Source: Macrolepiota albuminosa
Lineage: Eukaryota; Basidiomycota; Agaricomycetes; Agaricales; Agaricaceae
Reading direction: 5' to 3'
DNA length: 64,000 nt
NCBI GenBank assembly: GCA_027475525.1
Contig: JAMWFC010000054.1
Coordinates: 1,852,468-1,916,467, forward strand
Shown: piece after piece, positions 11,924 to 27,572 of the stretch
How positions within the stretch are numbered: the first letter of the stretch is position 1
Layout: every line of letters starts with the position of its first letter
The notes under the pieces: generated by a model
The model's database searches: none
The model's input: only the letters and a program-made list of their open reading frames with translations
Told to the model about the DNA's origin: nothing
Program-made: the position numbers and the translations under genes

Positions 11924-13310
11924 ATGTCTTTCGGAAAGCATATTACCCTCTCCAACAATGCCAAACTTCCCCAGATCGGCTTGGGGACATGGCTGTCCGC
12001 GCCCAAGGAGGTCGAGAATGCTGTATATATTTCTCGCCTTTGAGTTGACCTTGCATCTGATAACAGTGCAGGTTGAAATTGCAGTTAGGAACGGATACCG
12101 TCACCTCGATCTCGCGATGATCTACGAGAACCAGGACGAGGTTGGCGCTGCGCTGAAGAAAGTCATTCCGTCCGTCGTGAAGCGCGAAGATCTCTTCATC
12201 ACTTCAAAATTGTGGAATTCTGCACACCAGCCTGATCAGGTGGAGAAGGAACTCGATGAGACGCTTATGCAGCTGGGAATTGAATATCTGGATTTGTATC
12301 GTGCGTTTCTGGTCTTCTGGTTGGACTTTGACTTGATGCTGATGGTTGAATAGTTATTCACTGGCCCGTGGCATTCCCGCCTGGTAAAGGCCTTAACCCT
12401 CCCCACCCATCCAAGGCGGGGGAGTTAGCCCTCGACATGCAGACGACCCTTACGGACACCTGGAAAGCCATGATTGCTCTCCCGAAGTCAAAGGTACGTC
12501 ATCCATCATGCACCCGATCGCGTCAACTTGATGGTTCTTTCCTAGGTCCGCGCGATCGGAGTATCCAACTTTACCATCGAACAAATGAAAGGCATCATCG
12601 ATGCCACCGGTGTAGTTCCCGTACGTTGATCTCTAAAAACATGATTAATGTGTTGTTGGTCTGACGCGTTACGCATTATAGGCAGCAAATCAAATTGAAG
12701 CGCACCCTCTTCTTCCTCAAGATGAACTCGTGACATACTGTAAGGAGAAAAACATCCATATTACTGCATACAGTCCGCTTGGCCATAACTGTTAGCACTT
12801 TCACTTCCATTCACCTGACATGCATACAACTGAATGCATATATTACCAGTGATCGGAAAGCCCCAGCTGACGGAGAATCCGATGGTTTTGGAAGTCGCAA
12901 AGAAGCTCAATGCGACGCCGGCCCAGGTACTCATCGCGTGGGGCGTGTATCGCGGGTATTCGGTTATCCCCAAGAGCGTTAAACAGGAACGCATTATCTC
13001 GAACTTCAAGCAGGTTGAGCTGAGCAAAGAGGACTATGAAAAGATCAGTTCACTCGGCCATAACAATCATACCCGGTACGTCGATGATTTTGTCCGAGCA
13101 AGAGAAGGGCTTTTTGATGACGGTATGTTGTAGATTCAATATCCCGTTCACGTATAAGCCTAAGTGGGACGTCAATATTTTCGACGAGCCTGTCGAAAAG
13201 CAGGCGGCATTCAGGTCGAGCAGTTCACGTATAAGCCTAAGTGGGACGTCAATATTTTCGACGAGCCTGTCGAAAAGCAGGCGGCATTCAGGTCGAGCAG
13301 CAAAATCTAG
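11924..13310 (+). CDS. Aldo/keto reductase
   Basis: NADPH-dependent carbonyl reductase of the AKR superfamily, probably cytosolic; substrate unknown. Seven exons: 11924-12022, 12072-12300, 12354-12493, 12546-12620, 12682-12790, 12850-13075 and 13134-13310 (last one with a 77-bp duplication). With one unit removed the product is 325 residues, the normal family length. The catalytic tetrad is visible: Asp46 (HLDLA), Tyr51 (IYENQ), Lys79 (TSKLW) and His112 (LIHWP). AIGVSNF and TAYSPLG are typical (alpha/beta)8-barrel motifs and the cofactor motif IPKSV is present near the end. Read as given, the duplication replaces the true C-terminus (SSSKI) by an out-of-frame tail. A truncated copy lies at 8623-9226. 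Confidence 0.93.
13146..13300. repeat. Perfect 77-bp tandem duplication (2 of 18), in reductase last exon
   Basis: 13146-13223 recurs at 13223-13300, offset 77. The paralogous pseudogene has only one unit here (about 9138-9216). One unit must be removed to reach the family-like C-terminus. Confidence 0.97.
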
Positions 13311-13380
13311 TAATTGTGAACACAGTGTCCTGAAACGAGCATAAGAAATGGTCCTGCAGCTGTATAAATGTTATTTGTCA

Positions 13381-13599
13381 TTATGAATTGTTACCCAGTT
13401 GGCATTGATCATGAATGTTTCTCGAAACAGAGATATTTTTGAGGCTGCCAAAAAGTTCATGTGTGTGACCGCACAGCTGGTCCGTGCGCGACATCGCAGA
13501 CGATAAATACCGCGCCTCGACACATATGCAACTCATACTTACCTTGATGGCACAAGCCCCTTCATGTACCCGGGTTTGTGGGCCATGGAGACTCTCCAT
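13381..13599 (-). CDS. Unidentified open frame conserved in the duplicated flank (copy 2)
   Basis: Counterpart of the frame at 9287-9514, with the same MESLHGPQTRVHEG start and the same GTAAGTATGAG donor-like word. After the donor the two copies differ by a one-base indel that shifts the end, so the part after the donor is probably not protein-coding. Confidence 0.22.
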   Translation of the reverse strand: MESLHGPQTRVHEGACAIKVSMSCICVEARYLSSAMSRTDQLCGHTHELFGSLKNISVSRNIHDQCQLGNNS

Positions 13600-13733
13600 A
13601 GCACGGCGACCTTGTCCATACAGGGAGTGTCTGCGGCTTGTATGGGCTTCGGCTCATGCACCGTCTCAATATTTTCCTGTCCTGCTCCGGCCACTCTGGC
13701 TGGGCAGGCGCTTTTTTTTCGCTTTTGTATCGT

Positions 13734-13746
13734 CCTAACCCTAACC
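13734..13746. repeat. Telomere-like CCTAACCCTAACC (copy 2)
   Basis: Same word as at 9650-9662 and again within about 15 bp of the end of homology between the two copies. Confidence 0.55.
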
Positions 13747-13761
13747 TCAGTGCGTGGGATA

Positions 13762-14274
13762 GTAGAATGTTTTCAGCTCTGTATTTCGAGAAAATTGTCA
13801 ATGCTTTATAATAAACAAAAAATCGTGTTATACTCAGGATTATTTTCTAAAACCTCGGCTTCTTGTTGTCCGTGGTACCAAGTCACCTAGATGAGTTGGG
13901 AAACTTACAGTTTTGAGTATCTTTCCAGAGTCTAACTTCGTCTTCCTATTTACTTACTGACCACAACCATTTCAAAGCAACAACTTTCGTCTTTGCCTTA
14001 TAAAGCGGAATTACTCGATTTGACTACACCGACATTATGGAACAAATTGCTTCATTAGCGACTGGACAGAACTAGACTGTTAAGAGAGCGTACATGCAAG
14101 ATAAGACAGATAGAGGATATACATTGAAATAAAAGAGAGTGAGAGAATAACCCATAAAAGAATGACAAATCTCAGCACGGAGAGCACAGCTACACCACAT
14201 AACAGGTAGTAAGCAGGTAAAACATATAGCACACATAGCAAAAATAAATGAGTCCCAAAGATAGATAACGGCAC
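13762..14274. other. Spacer downstream of the Rho GEF gene
   Basis: No gene seen. It should hold the 3' untranslated region of the minus-strand GEF. Short hydrophobic frames on the minus strand at 14072-14278 are low-complexity and not believed. Confidence 0.5.
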
Positions 14275-17200
14275 TCAACTAAACGGTGATCCTTCCAACG
14301 GGGCCAAGAAACTCGCCAACGCCCAGCCCACATCCCCCGTTCCATCTCTACAAAGCAATAAACAATCTTCACCGTCATCCACATGGAGCGGCAGCTTGGA
14401 ATGTATACTCGGATGCCCGGCCTCATGGAGCACCTCGTACAAATCCCCCTCGATGAGCGTAAAGAAAGGAAAGCTGAAATACGACACGGGCACGGGCGGT
14501 CGACATTCATGCACGACATGGCATACATATTTAGCGGGTTTCGTGAACCAGCTATCGCGATTCGTGTTCGTGTGACTCCGTGGTTGATGTTGAGCTAACG
14601 GTGGAGGCGGAGCATCTGGGTCCTCGGTGAAGCCTTGAGTGGATTTAGACGCCGAGCGTCGGCGATAGTGTCCGCCCGGCCGGAGAGAATCGGTGAATTT
14701 TCGGCGGATACTCGCCGTACGTGATGTACGACCTCTGTCTTCGTCCAACACGGGCTCTTCCTCGACAGTGTGCCTCGACGATGACGCGGTATGATGCGAG
14801 ATGGAGCGGTCTTGGCTGGAAAGAGGCATGCTTTTCGTTCGAGGCAATGGAGGGTGCTGCGTGGCAGGCTGCTCATGGCTGGGAGATTTGCCTCGTGGTG
14901 AAGGCAGCGCAGCGACAAGATCCGTTAATACATCGCCCTTCTTCTTCGTGGACTTTGCACTCGACGGTGGTGAAATCAGTGAATTCTCGCTTCTCTTGGG
15001 GGCCTTCTGCGTGGGCGGAGGCGATGTTTCACTAACACTGGGCCCACGAGACCGACCACGGGGTGCCAATGGCTGCGGTGCAGAAACAACTTTTTGTGAC
15101 GTATGTGCCGGCTCCAACGCAGCGAGAGTATTCACTATGCTGGAAGCCTTTTGTTTCTGCTTCGGCGGAACCTGGAGCTCGAGGCTCGCAAGGTTAGGCG
15201 AGACTACCATCGCGGCCTCGTACTTGGACGACGGCTCCTGGTACAACTTTTTCGCCTGTGTGATATTGAGGGAGGCAGTGACCTCGTTGACGTCTGCCCA
15301 TCGTGCCTGCCACACTGCCACTGTCTCCTCATGTCCTGCATTCATCTCGCCCTCTACTCGAAGCATGTCCCACAGCTCAGCCCATCGGTCCCGAACGTCG
15401 CCCCAGAATGAGGCTTGGATTTGAGCGAGACGGATTACAAATTGCGCTAGGCCATGATGCAGAAGGTTCAGATAAATAGGGAGTTCTGCAGCAAGCTGAC
15501 CACGAAGGGCAAGGTAGTTGGACGAAGCGGCGACGAGCTGTGGAGGAGGCCGGTTTTTAGCAGACACAGTCATCATCTGCAGATGGTAATGAAAAGGCTC
15601 CTGCTCCTCCATCGACGCAATAAGCTTCATCGGCTGGTGCATCGTCGTCAGCAGATGCGCAAGCTCTCTCAACAGTCGATCATTAACGTCCGCCTCGAGC
15701 CGAAGACAAAGCGGCTCAAGTTGCTCCACCACAACACCCATGAATGCCTCAAACGCCTCGCTCTTCGCCTGAGGCGGAAGACCGATGACCTTCCCGAACC
15801 CAATCGCCCACAATCGCAATGAAAACACCATATTGTTCATCATCTTTGCCCAGTCAACGACGCCCCTCGCGAACTGCTGTGCAAACGCCTCGATGCGCTT
15901 AAGCTCCGCCTGAAGACGCTCGACCTGAGCTGCTTCGCTATCCGCCGGCTTGGGTCGTGATAGAGATTTCATCCTTGTGAGATTGACCTGAGCCGCCACC
16001 CCGACGTTCACGGGCCGTTTTTTGGCGGTCAATACCTCTTTGACTACTTCCGCCCGCCGCCGCCCCTCATTGACATTGCGCGCCACCTCTTCCATCTTTT
16101 GCCGTGCCAGCTTCAGGTTTTCCTTGTCTCCATGAGAGTCAGGTGTCTCGTCGATTATGGCACTGAGGAGCAGAGAATATTTCAGGAGACGTTGAACGGG
16201 TTTGATGAGGAGCGAGGAGATATCCCATGCGTGTGAAAGGTTGGAGGCGACAGTCTGTGTGCGTTGCATGTATTCTGCCAGAGCTGGAGTTGCAGGCAGT
16301 GACTGAAGATGGCTAAGAGCGGTTGGATGTCGATTGATATAGTACTTGTATGGTTTTTCCAATTCAGGTATCTATGGAACCTCCTGAGTTGACAGTAATG
16401 CAACACAAAGGGGGGACACACTATTTCTATGAAGAGCGCACCAACACGATCCTCACCCACTCCTCCGTCTAACGTCGAGCCCAAAGCCTCCTCGATAAGA
16501 TCACAGAAGTGATCAGAAAATTGCGCGAGGTCTCCAATGTTGCTGAATATTATTCGAACATCCTCAGGGGTCATGGGTGGGCCGAGGAGGCCTGCTGAGG
16601 AGTCGGAGGCTGTTGACACAGTTCGAGACGATGATGAGGATGATAAGGACGGGGGCGATGAGGGTATAGGGATGTTTAGTGGTACTTGTTGACCTATACT
16701 CTTTGTCAGTGACCAAAACATTGTTGACGACCAAATGGACGCACCAAGGGCCATCGGTATATGAAACTCTCGTATCAATGCTAAATCAGAGGCATAAGCT
16801 CGCTCAGAAGAAAGAAGTTCGTGTAAAGCGTGTTGCCGTTTGGTCATAGGTGTCTGCGGGGGAGCCATCGACGATGACGACGATGAGCTGTTTTCGTCTT
16901 CTATGGATATTGGTGACTCTGGCGATGGGGGCAGGTTCTTGCCTTCCACTGTGTGTGAATCGTCCATGCCACCCGGGTAACTCTGATGGCGAATTTGAAA
17001 CGTAAGAGGAAGTGGCTCTTCAACAATGGAAGCAAAATCTCCTATGTCGAGTGTTGGGGGCGTTGTTGGCCTCCGGGCCCGGAATGGCTTGGACGTTGAT
17101 TCTGTCATAGTAGAATTACCGCTGATCGATCGGCCGATAGGGCGCAATGGCGAACGGGGAGGGATTGGAGGAGAAGATGGTTGTAGTTGGGAAGAAGAAG

Positions 17201-17321
17201 CATTCCTTTGTTCATTCAAGTTGAGTGTGGGTGTGCTAATCATACCCACGCGTTTACCGCGTGGTCCTTTATTCAGACGAGAATTTGTAGTCGCTGCTAT
17301 AGTGTTGCTTGCAGTCGACAT
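14275..17321 (-). CDS. DH-BAR-SH3 Rho-family guanine nucleotide exchange factor (Gef1/Tuba-like)
   Basis: Two exons, 17321-16422 and 16371-14275, separated by a 50-nt GT-AG intron, give 998 residues. The first 160 residues are a disordered Ser/Pro-rich region. A DH domain follows (about 165-450): KRQHALHELLSSERAYASDL is its first helix and DISSLLIKPVQRLLKYSLLL its conserved QR motif. A BAR-like helical region follows (about 470-700). After a Ser/Arg-rich stretch the C-terminus holds a divergent SH3 (LIEGDLYEVLHEAG, then VGWALASFLAPL). This order matches fission yeast Gef1 and animal Tuba/DNMBP, which activate Cdc42 at curved membranes during polarity and septation. I infer a Cdc42 role; no PH domain is seen, as expected for this class. 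Confidence 0.88.
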
Positions 17322-18465
17322 TGATGAGAGAACTTGGAATATTCTAGGCGCCGCAGTGCAGCACTCTCCAGTCCTGCCGCAAGTATAAAGCCTCGCTGGA
17401 CCCTGAACCCTGGATCAGTCCCACCAAAGCCGGAATAACCTACTTGTCAAAATTAAATGACGGCACTCACTCGTCGGTATAACGTTCTCCTCCACCTGCT
17501 ACACCTGATTCCAGGTTCTTCGAGGATCTGCATGTGCGCTCTCGCCATCGGTTTCAAGATAGCAGTCGAGTTCTATTAAATGAACTCACCGTACAAGGAT
17601 TATTAACGTGATCCGTCAATGTTTTGTGGAGTCTTCGACTGTTATTAAGTTACAAGTGACGTCTCTTGGAAGCTGGAGGTCTTCGTAAAGTATTTGACAA
17701 TCTACCCACGCGCGTGAGCTAAGATTGCACAGGAACCTATCAAAAAAATTGATTTCTCGAGAAAAAGATTGTATCAAGCCGACCTCGAATGTTATCCCAG
17801 CACCCTGTCGATCTGGTCTCTAGGCGTTACGTCTGTGGTCGAAGCCGATCAAGATCGAGCCAAAGCGGAGCACAAAGGTTGTCAGGGCGTAAAGAAGGCT
17901 TCCCAAGCTGTGGCCCGCGGCGAGGGGAGACGTTTTCAATGTGTGATGGTGGGAGGGCAGAACCGTACCCACAGCTTCCACATACAAGCACATGTTATCG
18001 TGTACCACTTCGATCGCTAAAACGGTCATGTGTCCCCAAACTCGGCACACCACGGTCTCCCGATTCTCAATTGAATAACCCCTCTGTCGTGTCGTATTAG
18101 GCATTACAGCATTCCACGGGGCACACCATCGTCCTTCTTGAGTTACTGCAATATCCTTTCTTCATTTAACAAATCTATTTTTTTCCATCCCAATTGTGGA
18201 AATAGACATGTCTCCAGAATTTCTCCGAATGGTAGACACAATCAAATGACCCATTGTCGCTACACAGTCTCGGGAGGCTCTACAATTCAAGCAACGTAAC
18301 CCCAGAAAACAGCTTATGGTGTGCCATTTTCCGTGAAATTAGGGCGCTTCCACCGTGGTATCAGATTGTACATATATGATAAAATGCCAGCCAGGACGCC
18401 GCTCTATCCTAAAATATAAAGAAAAAATAATAACACATTTTGATCATATCGCCTGCCAAAACCCG
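17322..18465. other. Spacer between GEF promoter and ATPase 3' end
   Basis: About 1.1 kb with only frames under 105 codons, overlapping one another on both strands near 17770-18100. No RNA gene or known protein recognised. It should contain the GEF promoter and the ATPase 3' untranslated region. Confidence 0.5.
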
Positions 18466-22610
<4,145 letters not shown>

Positions 22611-22872
22611 GAAAGGGACCTAGCCCGGCTCGCTGATGATTGTTCGACTGCTCGTCGTGCAGCGCTGGGCTCTGGAGCCAGCCGTGCAGATTAGAAACTT
22701 TGGAGACGCCGTTGCCTGATCGTGTTTGCTCACAGCCCCAGTTTCAAAAACACGTTACATCAACAACCCCATTTGTTGCACAACATTCACGCTCTGAACA
22801 AAACTTTCAGCATCAGTCACTGGGGACTTTGAATAACGACTCTTGAAGTGAATCTCCATAAAAAGAGCCAAA

Positions 22873-22966
22873 TGGACACACCCGGAATTGAACCGGGGAC
22901 CGCCCGCAAACAATCAAATGCTGCCAAATGCTAAGCGGGCGTGATAACCAACTACACCATGTGCCC
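22873..22966 (-). tRNA. tRNA-Ala (AGC) with a 20-nt intron
   Basis: Reading the minus strand: acceptor stem GGGCACA pairs with TGTGTCC (one G-U), discriminator A. The D arm is GTGTAGTTGGTTATCAC, the anticodon stem CCCGC/GCGGG, the loop TTAGCA with anticodon AGC, then a 20-nt intron (22909-22928) one base 3' of the anticodon, the standard place. The T arm is CCCGG-TTCAATT-CCGGG. Mature length is 74 nt without CCA. It lies about 260 bp upstream of the ATPase gene. Confidence 0.9.
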
Positions 22967-24345
22967 GTTGATAGTTACTCTTCTAGTACTCATGAGACTA
23001 CATGTTCCCTTTTACAATTTCTCTTGGTCACACAGGAGGAAATATTTCACAACAGAATGAGCGGGATGGTCATGCCGTATTCAAGCACGAAACTCTAAAA
23101 ACTTCTAAGGAGCACTAATCGACAGTCGCGGGTCAGCTGGAAGTATGTGGGTCGTAATTGGCAACCGAAAGTCCAACGTGCAGCACATTGAAGGCGTAGA
23201 CTGAGGAATCGAGCTTTACACGCCACAAGGATTACATACGGTACTCAATACAATCTCCGCTTCAGGTCAACGCCACATGAAAAATGTCCTATAGAGCAAG
23301 GCAATACTCGGACCGACGAACCGGCTTCTATGGTTCACTTCTCCAATCTCCACCTGTCATGTCGAGTCAATCTTTTACCGGCTACTCATACAAGGCAAAC
23401 GCGCATTCATTATAGTTTCAAACAGCAAGATCAGTTCTCCTAGAACGTGCTCAACCCGGCAATTCAAATCTTCAAACCTCAGGGATGCTTGGCGTTCCGA
23501 CCTACACCATATCAGCTACCGCGGCACTCCAATCGGACGTGTGGAACAGCATCTTTCCAAGATGCAGCTGATACGTCCTAATGCGGCCGCTAACTCTGGC
23601 TTTCTCGTTCTTTTGCTTCGATCACTTATGGTTTAGCGGTTGTCCCGGGGTTTTGATCCATTCGTCCTCCTAGGTCGACGACTGTCAAGTATGTGACGAG
23701 ACCTCCCCTCCTTTACTGACGGGATGCAACGTACGATCTTTGAGTTGGCAATTTCTTCCAAAAGTGGCCTCTGGCATTGAACGATGCTCCCAACGGGCTT
23801 GTAGTCAAACCTTATCATTGACTGTCATAGTTTTCAATCCTCATCCAGCTCGAACGGTTATCGATATTCCTTGGTTTCAAGGAAAACATATGCTCCGGAC
23901 AAGAAATACTCTTCCTCTCTCCTCGCCAAGTAACACCTAAATGCTTGTGCAAGGTTTACGAAGTAATTGTTTCACCGGACAACTCATAGTCATGCTCGTT
24001 CGCGATATCATATATGCTGCCAACGGGAGATCTTCCTTCTCCACCATCTACTTCATCACCTCTACTCCACGTTTCTCTTTTCAGAGAAGAACTATCCAGT
24101 CATCGCTTTCTATGCACCATTCTTTGGCAATTCTCTCTGCTGATGTATAATTCTTGAGACATTTAAAGACTCCTGCTGCTTTGGAGGCCACTCTGCGATG
24201 GTCTCATCTCGGAGCGCTCTCGCCCTACGTAGCGTCTTGGACTTCGTCCATGGACCAAACGGTACAGTCACGCGGGTAAGGTCTGTCTTCACCTTTGTAA
24301 CCTGCCCAGCGCCATAACGAAAAAGAATTCCAGCACCGCATTCAC
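22967..24345. other. Spacer with decayed sequence
   Basis: No gene recognised. Bases 23855-23900 (ending in TTGGTTTCAAGGAAAACATATGC) resemble 27290-27335 upstream of the GH81 gene (CTCGGTTTCAAGAAGAACGCATGC), so a piece of upstream sequence has been copied and diverged. All frames are short. Confidence 0.45.
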
Positions 24346-24376
24346 ATGCTTAATCCTCCTCACTATTCTTTTACTC

Positions 24377-25540
24377 TTGGTAACGCATCGCCTGGTATCT
24401 CTCCATCTCAAAAGACCTTTGATCCATCAAACAATTCCAGCAATACAACGTTTATTGAATCCTCCGAATGCAAAGAACAGTGATCTCCTGACCTCCCGCT
24501 CCCTCCCAAATGAACGGTTGATCAGAGCCTTCGCTTTGACAAACACTTTCATCTCTCGTGACACTGGTGTCCACACATCCTTCGTCGCTCGCGCCATGTC
24601 TCTCATCAAAACCGCGACTGAACGTGGATGGACCCACTTCCAGGACGTTGCCGTCGATTCCGTAGAGGAAGCACTACCTCACGCTGCTGAGAAGGATTTC
24701 GACGTGTTCGTCCAGGACGTGACGATGCGCGTCGCGCTCGTCGCAATTCTGGATATTGATGTATCTGTGAGAGAACTCGACTCAGAGGACATCCGTGTCG
24801 TCTCTAAGCTCATCACGAAATTGTGGTCACTCTCAAAGCAGCCTGAACCGATTCCGGCAGAACTCCTACCCCGGCTGAACTACCATCTACGTCGCCTTGT
24901 CCCTGACGAAAAAGTATATCCGAACCCTCTAGATTTTGTTATTCCCATCTGGGAAACAATGTGGCGTGTCGTCGCTACTTCTGTGGCTTATGCGCGGAAT
25001 TCATCGTATGCGAGGGACATATTCTCAAAACTTCATAGTTCCCCGACAATGGAACAGTTCCGCCATTTCGATGGTACCCAGCCTTCAGTAGAGTGGTTCA
25101 TAACCGAGGTAATGCGTCTCCACCCTCCATCCCAACGTATCAGTCGCGCCTCCCTAGTCCATCCATTCCCAGCCTTTCTTCCTCTAACTCTCAACAAACT
25201 TTCCAACAAGCTCTTCGGCCCACTTTTTCGTCGTGAGTGTGCGGATATAGGAAGTGTTCTCAAGTGCAAATACATCTGGGGAGCGGATGCAGACACATTT
25301 GAACCCTTGCGGTTTGAGTGTACTCGAGTGACCCGCGAACAAGAGGTGATTAAATCGTTACCTTTTGGTTGTGGAAGGTTGAAATGTGTTGCGGCCGCAT
25401 GGGCTCCTATGGCGGCGGGGATTGTTACTGCAGCTATCCTCGAGCGCATACGAGCAGGATCGGGTTTTCGTCTTGTGGAAGGAGATTGTATTGGCGGACG
25501 AGAGGGTTGGACTGGATGGTTGATATGTACTCAGTTGTAG
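24377..25540 (+). CDS. Short, divergent cytochrome P450-like protein
   Basis: An intronless 387-codon frame. The K-helix ExxR is EVMR at residues 244-247 (EVMRLHPPSQRISR), and PFGCGRLKC (330-337 from F to C) is the heme-binding loop with Cys337 at the right distance, although the usual Arg and final Gly are shifted or missing. There is no membrane anchor and the length is well under the usual 500, so much of the N-terminal half is absent. The same-strand frame from ATG 24346 (MLNPPHYSFTLGNASPG) looks like the better N-terminus; it meets this frame near 24460 after a one-base shift (TFIESP joined to NAKNSDLL). The start is thus uncertain. Monooxygenase activity is not assured. Confidence 0.65.
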   Translation: MVTHRLVSLHLKRPLIHQTIPAIQRLLNPPNAKNSDLLTSRSLPNERLIRAFALTNTFISRDTGVHTSFVARAMSLIKTATERGWTHFQDVAVDSVEEALPHAAEKDFDVFVQDVTMRVALVAILDIDVSVRELDSEDIRVVSKLITKLWSLSKQPEPIPAELLPRLNYHLRRLVPDEKVYPNPLDFVIPIWETMWRVVATSVAYARNSSYARDIFSKLHSSPTMEQFRHFDGTQPSVEWFITEVMRLHPPSQRISRASLVHPFPAFLPLTLNKLSNKLFGPLFRRECADIGSVLKCKYIWGADADTFEPLRFECTRVTREQEVIKSLPFGCGRLKCVAAAWAPMAAGIVTAAILERIRAGSGFRLVEGDCIGGREGWTGWLICTQL

Positions 25541-26185
25541 GTGTAGTTGCGGTTAGCTTGTTATCATCTTAAAACATAAATGCGAAATTTACTTGAAGCC
25601 AAAACTCAAGGCTTTTTTCGCCATTTACGTTTTGAAGCCTCTTCTTTGATATTTCTTCTACGTTGTCCAACATGCTCATGTTACATTCATTCTCTCTGTA
25701 ACTTCATCACCTTTTCAGTAATGGTGTCTCTTGCCGAGAGAAAGCAAACAAAGGAGTTGCCGATACGGCAAAGATAGATGTACGAGCTGAAACTTGTGTC
25801 CTCTGACAAGGGGTCCGTGAGTGTCGCTGGAGACAACCCGGCACGCATGGCCCGGGAATGCCTCTGAGCGTCAGGCTGCATATTAGAAGACGGGGATCAT
25901 CGGAATCTGTATGGAAGCTGTGGAGTACATATACACATCGGTTGGAAGGGGATTTCGGGTGGAGTGTGGATGCCTGCGATCGACAACGAATATTCGGCAG
26001 GTTGTACCGTGACATATCAGCAGATATGAAGTTGAAAGTGCTTCTAATAGTATCTGTGTAGTCTATTCGATGGTGCTCGCAGGAGTCCACATGTCGTGGA
26101 ACAGTCGAAGGGAGGAGTATGTATATGCCGGTCAGGCCCCGGTTACTTCGATTTCGCGACTTCTTGATTTCATTATCTGAGCTTC

Positions 26186-26340
26186 GCAGACCGTAATGTA
26201 CGTCACGAACCTTTTCATTTCATCCGCACAAGAAGGGAGTGAATCAGGCTTGAAGGGAAGTAGCAGACCGTAATGTACGTCACGAACCTTTTCATTTCAT
26301 CCGCACAAGAAGGGAGTGAATCAGGCTTGAAGGGAAGTAG
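26186..26340. repeat. Perfect 77-bp tandem duplication (5 of 18)
   Basis: 26186-26263 recurs at 26263-26340, offset 77, in non-coding sequence. Confidence 0.95.
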
Positions 26341-27526
26341 GCGTACGTACAGTGCAACCTGTCTCACGCGAACACTGGGTGTGTGTCCAAGTATTGGTTC
26401 CGGGCCGAGGTACTGTAGCAGAAAAGGATTGGCATCGACTTTAAGAACGACAGCGAGTCAGCGAGGGCATCCGTGACCACTCGCGATTGGCAGCAGCTGA
26501 AATTTGTAGAACTACAGCAAAGCTTGACAATCTAGTTCTTTCACGTCACGACAATTGACGTAGTTGTTCAGATTAAGGTCAGAAGCTACTTGGGGAGATA
26601 TGACGGCTCAGGCGTTGGGAAGGCTAGACAAAGGAAAATCCATGCAAGTGCAAAGCTTATCAAAGTCGACAACGCAAGAACTTCAAACAAGGAACTGAAC
26701 AAGCAGGAGAAAGGCCAGACGTAAAGAGTCACGAGGAGATCGTAGCTGGAACTCTTCCTTTCTCCTTCAACGGAGATAACTTTGATGGATTTCATTGTGT
26801 TCGTCGTTGTCGTTTCATGATGTGCTTTGATGGTATGATCACGGACCAGTGTAAAGGTTGTGACGTGACACATCGTGACGTCGGAACCCTCGATGTGCCC
26901 GCTCCGAATCTCTCCAATTGTTGGACAACCTGGCGCGTCCCTCGATACGGAGGATCTTTGAATCTTCAAGGCAAGGACCGATGCATCCGAATATTAATTA
27001 ACGAGAGATATCAATTCTGGTTGCTTCGTCCTCATGAGTTGACAAGTTGGACTTTGCCAAGAAGCCTATGTTTTCTGTCATCTGACCGCCCGCATTTCAA
27101 CGAATATGGATCGCCGTCTGTGTTTCAGTAGCAGGTAGGAGGCCGTTCTCGTCCTATGTGTTCGTCTGACGCTGAATCGCGCACCGGGACTTTCATTTAT
27201 CCTCTCATCTAGATTTGTCTTTGTAAATCAGAATTTCTCTTCCATAACTATGCAGTTGTTATCAGCTCTCTTACTCGCACCAACTCAAAAGGTCATTGAT
27301 ATCCCTCGGTTTCAAGAAGAACGCATGCGGCGCATCGTTCGTGTTCATCGGAATTATTTTCATCTCCTGATGTCGGTTGCTTGGACAATGTACACAAGGA
27401 TCACATTATCTTTGACCGTACCGGTCCTCTTCAACCTTTCCTTTCAGAAATAATGTGTCTTTATCGTCGTTTCAGTCACTCCAACTCGGAAGAATGTTTA
27501 TTTCCTCCATTACAAAATTTCGTTGC

Positions 27527-27533
27527 TATAAAG
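27527..27533 (+). promoter_or_regulatory. TATA-like box of the GH81 gene
   Basis: TATAAAG 40 bp before the start codon. Suited to a core promoter, though the leader would be very short. Confidence 0.35.
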
Positions 27534-27572
27534 CATAGCTGATGTCCACTGGGCTATCCAGGTTACCCTGCA

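Larger units (their letters stand above)
12850..13761. repeat. Segmental duplication, copy 2
   Basis: Counterpart of 8851-9677, containing the last two exons of the intact reductase and its downstream flank. The region between the copies is AT-rich relic sequence plus the rest of the gene, so the copies lie in direct orientation about 4 kb apart. Confidence 0.85.
25541..27572. other. Two-kilobase spacer before the GH81 gene
   Basis: No convincing gene. Frames of 127 codons on the minus strand (25707-26090, 26586-26969) lack any family signal. One 77-bp duplication lies at 26186-26340. The last 300 bp should be the GH81 promoter. Confidence 0.45.

Noticed and set aside
14801..15424. 207-codon plus-strand frame inside the Rho GEF gene
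   Set aside because: Antisense to the clear DH-BAR protein, no domain, odd Cys/Gly-rich composition.
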